The notes under the pieces: model-generated
What the model was told of the DNA's origin: nothing
Database searches by the model: none
Seen by the model: the letters and a program-made list of their open reading frames with translations, nothing else
Position numbers and translations under genes: made by a program
Assembly (NCBI GenBank): GCA_903904635.1
Contig: CAIVDH010000291.1
Coordinates: 1-12,134 of the forward strand
DNA from: an uncultured Burkholderiales bacterium
Lineage (GTDB): Bacteria; Pseudomonadota; Gammaproteobacteria; Burkholderiales; Burkholderiaceae_D
Length of the DNA: 12,134 bases
Reading direction: 5' to 3'
Shown: positions 7,531-12,134 of the stretch, one piece after another
How positions within the stretch are numbered: the first letter of the stretch is position 1
Layout: every line of letters begins with the position of its first letter

Positions 7531-8816
7531 CCGTGTCCTCATGGGGTCGGCTGGGTAGTTGGGAACATGATGCGCGTGTCTTGCAGCGCGGCGCGCAGAT
7601 CTTGCCGGTGCAAGCTGGCATGACTGGTCTGGCCTATGGCATGGGTCGCAGCTACGGCGATATTTGTCTCAATCCCGGTGGCATGCTGTGGCAAACCAGT
7701 GGGCTGGACAGATTCATTCGCTTTGATCCTTCACTAGGCAGGTTGGTGTGTGAGCCCGGCGTACTATTGCGTGATATTCAACAGGTGATGGTGCCGCGCG
7801 GCTGGATATTGCCCGTAACGCCAGGCACGCAATTCGTCACCATCGGTGGTGCAGTTGCCAATGATGTGCATGGAAAAAATCATCATGTAGCCGGCTCATT
7901 GGGTGACCATGTCAAGCGGCTGGTGTTGTTGCGCACAGATGGCAGTGTGATTACATGTAGTCCTACAGATCAGCCAGAATGGTTTCAAGCCACCGTAGGC
8001 GGCATGGGGCTGACTGGTGTCATCACCGAAATAGAAATCCAACTGCATAAAATTGCCGGCCCTTGGTTGGAAGTGGAGACACTGCCCTATGAAAATCTGG
8101 ATGAATTTTTTGTGCTGGCAGATGCTTCTGAGGCTAACTGGGATTACACCGTTTCCTGGATAGATTGCATGAGCCGTAAAGGGCGCGGCATTTTTATGCG
8201 TGCTAATCATGTGGCCGCCGATTTGCCGGCGCCTCTGCAAGCGCGCAAACTCAGCATACCCTTAGTGCCACCGGTTTCATTGATTAACAAATTTTCACTC
8301 CAGCCATTTAATGCGCTGTATTTCAATCTGAAAAAACAGCAGGCCGGAAAAAGTATTTCACATTACCAGCCTTTCTTTTATCCGCTGGATAATCTGCTGC
8401 AATGGAACCGCATTTACGGGCCTAAAGGTTTTTATCAATACCAGAGTGTCGTGCCACGCGAACATGGCCGCGATGCAGTACACGCCATGCTGCAAGAGAT
8501 TGCCCAAGCAGGTGCCGGTTCTTTTCTGGCAGTGTTAAAAACATTTGGTGAGCGTGAACCAGTGGGCATGATGAGTTTTGCTCAGCCGGGTGTGACACTG
8601 GCGCTGGATTTTGCCAACAAGGGCGCCGAAACCTTGCAATTATTTACCAGACTCGATGCCATAGTGCGTGAAGCTGGCGGCAGGCTCTATGCTGCCAAAG
8701 ATGCGCGCATGCCACGCGAATTATTTGAGTCAGGCTATCCACATCTGGATGAATTTTTATCATACCGGGACCCCGGTATCAGCTCGGCGCTTTCACGGCG
8801 TCTGACAGGAAGCTAA
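7524..8816 (+). CDS. FAD-dependent oxidase, DprE1-like (polyprenylphosphoryl-ribose 2'-oxidase)
   Basis: This up-to-430-residue flavoprotein is colinear with mycobacterial DprE1 (Rv3790), which oxidises decaprenylphosphoryl ribose at C2'. The FAD-binding half has MGRSYGD (40-46; Tyr44 matches DprE1 Tyr60) and GGAVANDVHGKNHH (108-121; His116 and Lys118 match His132 and Lys134). ATVGGMGLTG lies at 156-165. The substrate half has FFYPLDNLLQWNRIYGP (284-300) and YAAKDAR (389-395), where Lys392 matches catalytic Lys418. The position of DprE1 Cys387 is Ala360. The RSYGD loop lacks the histidine used for covalent FAD in related oxidases. A TTG at 7524 overlaps the preceding stop; GTG at 7533 is an equally plausible start. 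Polyprenyl carrier length and exact sugar are inferred. Confidence 0.85.
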   Translation: MVAVSSWGRLGSWEHDARVLQRGAQILPVQAGMTGLAYGMGRSYGDICLNPGGMLWQTSGLDRFIRFDPSLGRLVCEPGVLLRDIQQVMVPRGWILPVTPGTQFVTIGGAVANDVHGKNHHVAGSLGDHVKRLVLLRTDGSVITCSPTDQPEWFQATVGGMGLTGVITEIEIQLHKIAGPWLEVETLPYENLDEFFVLADASEANWDYTVSWIDCMSRKGRGIFMRANHVAADLPAPLQARKLSIPLVPPVSLINKFSLQPFNALYFNLKKQQAGKSISHYQPFFYPLDNLLQWNRIYGPKGFYQYQSVVPREHGRDAVHAMLQEIAQAGAGSFLAVLKTFGEREPVGMMSFAQPGVTLALDFANKGAETLQLFTRLDAIVREAGGRLYAAKDARMPRELFESGYPHLDEFLSYRDPGISSALSRRLTGS

Positions 8817-8818
8817 TC

Positions 8819-9568
8819 GTGACTACCAATAAAAAACAAATCGTCATCGTGGGTGCCACCTCCGCTATTGCGGAACAATGCGCACGCATCTGGATTAAAG
8901 AAGCGCCAACAGAGCTGATACTCATCGCGCGTGATGCAAAGAAAACCGAAGCACTGGCAATTGATCTGCGGCTGCGTAGTACGGAAGCAAGTGTGCGTGT
9001 CTTTGCAGTCGATTTTTTTGATATCGTCGCCATTGCCACGTTGATAGACAAACTGTGCGCCGAGCGCTGTCCTGATATTGTATTAATTGCACATGGCTCT
9101 TTGTCCGATCAGGCGCAATGTCAGCAAGATCTGGTGGCAGTATGTGAAGCGCTGGAAATCAATGGCATGTCACCAGCGTTATTTGCAGAGGGCTTTGCCG
9201 GCCATATGGCAAAACATAATGCCGGCACGCTGGCACTAATAGGCTCAGTCGCAGGCGACCGTGGCCGCAAATCAAATTATATTTATGGCGCGGCCAAAGG
9301 TTTGATCACACGCTATGCACAAGGCTTGCAGCATCGGTTCGCTGGTACCAACGTTAAGGTGGTGCTGATCAAGCCCGGACCAACTGCCACGCCCATGACG
9401 GCACATTTGCCGCAGCAGGGATTTGCATCAGCAGTGACTGTTGCCAGTTACATAGTCAAAGGCATACAGCAGGGTAAGGCGGTGGTTTATGCGCCAGGCA
9501 AATGGGCGCTCATCATGATGATCATTCGTCACTTGCCGACTTTCGTGTTTAATAAACTCAATATATAA
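8819..9568 (+). CDS. Short-chain dehydrogenase, DprE2-like keto-sugar reductase
   Basis: The 249-residue classical-type SDR has the nucleotide-binding motif GATSAIA (12-18), AHGS (91-94), Asn115, and the catalytic set Ser143, Tyr156 and Lys160 (YGAAK). PGPTATPM (187-193) is the usual loop after the active site. GATSAIAE in place of TGxxxGxG is typical of the DprE2 (Rv3791) group, which reduces the 2'-keto intermediate made by DprE1 to complete ribose-to-arabinose epimerisation. The hydrophobic tail (230-245) may associate with the membrane. It starts with GTG two bases after the upstream stop, with AGGAAG at 8807-8812 six bases before it. Direct adjacency to the DprE1-like gene is the main support for function; as an isolated SDR the substrate would be uncertain. 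Confidence 0.82.
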   Translation: MTTNKKQIVIVGATSAIAEQCARIWIKEAPTELILIARDAKKTEALAIDLRLRSTEASVRVFAVDFFDIVAIATLIDKLCAERCPDIVLIAHGSLSDQAQCQQDLVAVCEALEINGMSPALFAEGFAGHMAKHNAGTLALIGSVAGDRGRKSNYIYGAAKGLITRYAQGLQHRFAGTNVKVVLIKPGPTATPMTAHLPQQGFASAVTVASYIVKGIQQGKAVVYAPGKWALIMMIIRHLPTFVFNKLNI

Positions 9569-9584
9569 AATAGACAATCTGGTG

Positions 9585-10523
9585 ATGAAAAATATCCGCA
9601 TCGTTTTGCCAGGAGGCGCTGGACTAGTCGGCCAAAATCTGGTCGCACGCCTGAAAGCACGCGGCTACACCGATATCGTCGTACTCGACAAGCATCGCGC
9701 TAACCTCGCTGTATTAAAAAATGTACAGCCTGATATCGCGGTAGAGTATGCAGACCTGGCTGTGCCGGGTGCATGGCAAGAACAAATTGCTAATGCCGAT
9801 GTGGTGGTGATGCTGCAGGCGCAAATAGGCGGACATCATATTGAAGATTTTGTGCGTAACAATATTGATGCCACGCGCCTGATTCTTGAAGCTATAAAAT
9901 CTGGCAAGGGTGCACAACTCGTGCATATCAGTTCATCCGTTGTGGAATCTGTGGCGGATGATTTTTACACCAACACCAAAAAAGATCAGGAACGCATGGT
10001 GCTCGAAAGTGGCATCGCTTGCCCTGTGCTGCGTCCTACTTTGATGTTTGGCTGGTTTGATCGCAAGCATTTAGGCTGGCTGTCACGCTTCATGCAAAAG
10101 GTGCCGGTGTTTCCCATACCCGGTCATGGCCAGTATATGCGCCAGCCTTTGTATGCCGGTGATTTTTGTAATGTCATCATCAGCTGCATAGAAAATAAAA
10201 TCACTACGGGTATTTACAATATTTCCGGTCACGAAAAAATTAATTACATAGACATGATTCGTGAAATAAAACAGGCTACGAAGGCACGTACGCTAATCAT
10301 GAAAATCCCCTACAGTTTGTTTTATGCACTGATCTGGAGCTGGGGAATTTTTGATAAAAACCCGCCATTCACAACGCAGCAATTAGCGGCACTGAGTGCA
10401 AAAGATGAATTTGAAGTCATAGACTGGCCCGGTATTTTTGGACTGTCGTACACGCCGTTTGCGCTGGCGATCAATGAAACCTTCAATGATCCTGTGTATG
10501 GCAAAGTCGTTTTGGAGTTTTAG
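9585..10523 (+). CDS. NAD(P)-dependent epimerase/dehydratase, extended SDR
   Basis: Numbering from a GTG three bases earlier (9582; the ATG at 9585 is preferred), the protein shows GGAGLVG (11-17) for dinucleotide binding, HISSSVV (115-121) and YTNTK (129-133) as the YxxxK catalytic pair, and LRPTLMFG (150-157), all typical of nucleotide-sugar epimerases/dehydratases. Length, about 312 residues, is normal. Segments RQPLYAGDFC and GIYNISG are also usual in this family. The substrate is not readable from sequence. Its place between the DprE2-like gene and the flavoprotein suggests action on the same lipid-linked or nucleotide sugar. Mycobacterial arabinose synthesis has no obvious counterpart. 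It starts 16 bases after the preceding stop with only a weak ribosome-binding site. Confidence 0.75.
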   Translation: MKNIRIVLPGGAGLVGQNLVARLKARGYTDIVVLDKHRANLAVLKNVQPDIAVEYADLAVPGAWQEQIANADVVVMLQAQIGGHHIEDFVRNNIDATRLILEAIKSGKGAQLVHISSSVVESVADDFYTNTKKDQERMVLESGIACPVLRPTLMFGWFDRKHLGWLSRFMQKVPVFPIPGHGQYMRQPLYAGDFCNVIISCIENKITTGIYNISGHEKINYIDMIREIKQATKARTLIMKIPYSLFYALIWSWGIFDKNPPFTTQQLAALSAKDEFEVIDWPGIFGLSYTPFALAINETFNDPVYGKVVLEF

Positions 10524-11873
10524 ATGCAGGCAATAAATCAATCAACACAGCAATCAACTCAGCAGCAAACAAAACAAGGCCAGCGCATAGCCGTACTCGG
10601 CGCCGGGCCTATGGGCTTGGCGGTGGCGTATCAGCTGGCGCGCGATGGTCATCAGCCGGTCGTCTTCGAAGCCGATGATCGCGTGGGCGGCATGACGGCG
10701 ATGTTTGATTTTTCCGGATTGTCCATCGAACGCTATTATCATTTTCATTGCATATCTGATACAGCGTTTTTGACTATGCTGGAAGAATTGGGCATTGCAG
10801 AAAAAATGAACTGGGTCGAGACCCGCATGGGTTACTGGTATCAGGATAAATTACAGCCATGGGGTAATCCGGTTGCACTACTCAAGTTTAACGGCCTAAG
10901 CATGGTCGCAAAATTCCGTTATGGCCTGCATGCTTTTCTTTCTACCAAACGTAATAACTGGAAGCCGCTGGATAATGTAGAAGCCACAGGCTGGATAAAA
11001 CGCTGGGTAGGTGCAGAGGCCTATGAAGTTTTATGGCGCCGTTTGTTTGACTATAAGTTTTACAACTACACTGACAATCTTTCTGCTGCATGGATATGGA
11101 GCCGCATACGTCGCATAGGTCGCTCGCGCTATAGCTTGTTTCGTGAAAAACTCGGCTATCTGGAAGGTGGCTCATCGACCTTATTGCATGCCATGCATGC
11201 TGCTATTGAAGCGCACGGTGGCATCATCAATCTGCAAACCCCGGTCAGTAAAGTACATATTGTGGATGGCAAAGTGACCGGCCTTGCTTACGGAGACAAA
11301 TCGGAGCAATTCGATAAAGTCATCAGCACTGTGCCGCTACCGTATGTATCGCGATTAATGCCGGACTTGCCGGCTGAAGTGTTGGAAAAATTTAATGCAG
11401 TAAAAAATATTGCCGTCGTGTGCGTCATCGTCAAACTGCGCTGCAGCCTGACAGAAAATTTCTGGCTGAATGTGAATGATCCTGAGATGGATATACCGGG
11501 TCTGGTCGAGTATTCCAATCTGCGACCCTTGGACGATCATATCGCGTATGTACCTTTTTATATGCCGGGCGAGCATCCTAAATTCGCCGAGCCTGATCAG
11601 GTTTTTTTAGATAAAGTTCGACGCTACTTCAAAAAAATTAATCCTGCTTTGACAGATGCAGATTTTATCGAGTTGCGCGCCAGCCGCTATCGCCATGCTC
11701 AACCTATATGCGACCCCGGCTATCTGGATAAATTGCCGCCAGCAGACTTGCCTGTAGAGGGTCTGTGGGTGGCAGATACTTCTTATTACTATCCGGAAGA
11801 CCGCGGTATTTCCGAGAGCATCGCGTATGGCAGAGAGATGGCTAAAAATGCAGCTAAAAAGGCAGTGGCGTGA
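10524..11873 (+). CDS. NAD(P)/FAD-dependent oxidoreductase, protoporphyrinogen-oxidase/UGM-like fold
   Basis: The 449-residue flavoprotein has a Rossmann FAD site [10 protein letters not shown] (24-33; Gly26, Gly28, Gly31), a ribose-binding Glu49, and DRVGG (52-56). The C-terminal FAD segment is [20 protein letters not shown] (about 418-437). The family includes protoporphyrinogen oxidases, amine oxidases, desaturases and UDP-galactopyranose mutases, and members without a known substrate often occur in envelope glycan clusters. Residues 2-19 form a Gln/Ser/Thr-rich tract with no role in the fold. The ATG directly follows the epimerase TAG, with GGAG at 10514-10517 six bases upstream, and the 3' end overlaps gtrA by four bases. 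A furanose mutase or a lipid-linked sugar oxidoreductase role is conjecture from context. Confidence 0.75.
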   Translation: MQAINQSTQQSTQQQTKQGQRIAVLGAGPMGLAVAYQLARDGHQPVVFEADDRVGGMTAMFDFSGLSIERYYHFHCISDTAFLTMLEELGIAEKMNWVETRMGYWYQDKLQPWGNPVALLKFNGLSMVAKFRYGLHAFLSTKRNNWKPLDNVEATGWIKRWVGAEAYEVLWRRLFDYKFYNYTDNLSAAWIWSRIRRIGRSRYSLFREKLGYLEGGSSTLLHAMHAAIEAHGGIINLQTPVSKVHIVDGKVTGLAYGDKSEQFDKVISTVPLPYVSRLMPDLPAEVLEKFNAVKNIAVVCVIVKLRCSLTENFWLNVNDPEMDIPGLVEYSNLRPLDDHIAYVPFYMPGEHPKFAEPDQVFLDKVRRYFKKINPALTDADFIELRASRYRHAQPICDPGYLDKLPPADLPVEGLWVADTSYYYPEDRGISESIAYGREMAKNAAKKAVA

Positions 11874-12134
11874 TCCGACAATTTTTATCCAGACAATTTA
11901 TAGTTTTTTTGGCCACAGGCGCGACCGCAGCGGCAGTCAATTTCGGCTCTAGAATTTTTTATAATCAATGGCTGGATTTTTCAACTGCAGTGATCCTTGC
12001 CTATCTTACGGGTATGGTGACAGCTTTTTTTCTGGCGAAAATTTTTGTATTTAAAACCAGTCAGCAATCCATGCAACGCAGCGTGGTTTTTTTCATGCTC
12101 GTGAATCTGGTTGCCGTAGCGCAGACCTGGGGCA
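11870..12134 (+). CDS. GtrA family membrane protein (5' part, cut by window end)
   Basis: Eighty-eight residues are visible, beginning with GTG in a GTGA overlap with the previous gene's stop and with AAAGG at 11858-11862 seven bases upstream. The pattern [20 protein letters not shown] (7-26), then [18 protein letters not shown] (44-61), is the GtrA signature: small helical segments and a conserved FxxxKxxVF-type end of helix two. Three hydrophobic helices are seen (about 9-30, 37-60, 70-88); full proteins have four and about 120-150 residues. GtrA proteins are linked to moving or presenting polyprenyl-linked sugars. The mycobacterial GtrA Rv3789 lies beside dprE1, the same association as here. 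The C-terminus is outside the window. Confidence 0.85.
   Translation, partial: MIRQFLSRQFIVFLATGATAAAVNFGSRIFYNQWLDFSTAVILAYLTGMVTAFFLAKIFVFKTSQQSMQRSVVFFMLVNLVAVAQTWG

Noticed and set aside
8762..8779. 7-bp perfect hairpin ATACCGG-GACC-CCGGTAT near the end of the DprE1-like gene
   Set aside because: It is inside the coding sequence, has no T-run, and the next gene follows two bases after the stop; likely chance.

Overview
The window looks like a chromosomal segment of a betaproteobacterium, most likely Burkholderiales and possibly near Oxalobacteraceae. That placement is inferred from moderate GC content, a thiL-pgpA-pncC run divergent from a full-length maeB, and intergenic repeats of the TTCCGGCCTGCGCCGGAA type. 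No rRNA, tRNA or CRISPR array is visible.

Layout. (1) Positions 1-689 hold no intact gene. They contain the degraded 3' end of an IS66-family element (transposase C-terminus plus one terminal inverted repeat), a featureless AT-rich stretch, and a large inverted repeat (561-661). (2) Positions 690-3555, minus strand, form a tight four-gene operon read thiL, pgpA, pncC, then an alpha/beta-hydrolase with every residue expected of a fluoroacetate/haloacetate dehalogenase. (3) Positions 3556-3696 are a divergent promoter region with a perfect 9-bp-arm palindrome. (4) Positions 3697-6009 encode the NADP malic enzyme MaeB with its C-terminal phosphotransacetylase-like domain. (5) From 6097 to the right edge, plus strand, six tightly packed genes form a cell-envelope sugar operon: a HAD-UbiA fusion, a DprE1-like FAD oxidase, a DprE2-like SDR, an extended SDR (epimerase-like), a UGM/protoporphyrinogen-oxidase-like flavoprotein and a GtrA-family membrane protein cut by the window end.

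The last block is the notable part. UbiA, DprE1, DprE2 and GtrA are the families that mycobacteria use to make polyprenyl-phosphate D-arabinofuranose for arabinogalactan (Rv3806c, Rv3790, Rv3791, Rv3789). Here they sit together in an apparent Gram-negative. A HAD phosphatase domain is fused to the prenyltransferase, possibly replacing the separate phosphatase step. Two further redox/epimerase-type enzymes are inserted that the mycobacterial route lacks. The inferred flow is: phosphoribosyl transfer to polyprenyl phosphate and 5'-dephosphorylation (HAD-UbiA), 2'-epimerisation by oxidation and reduction (DprE1/DprE2-like), possible further modification (epimerase and flavoprotein), and membrane translocation or anchoring (GtrA). 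The glycosyltransferase and acceptor are not in the window. The DprE1-like protein carries Ala where mycobacterial DprE1 has the benzothiazinone-target Cys387.
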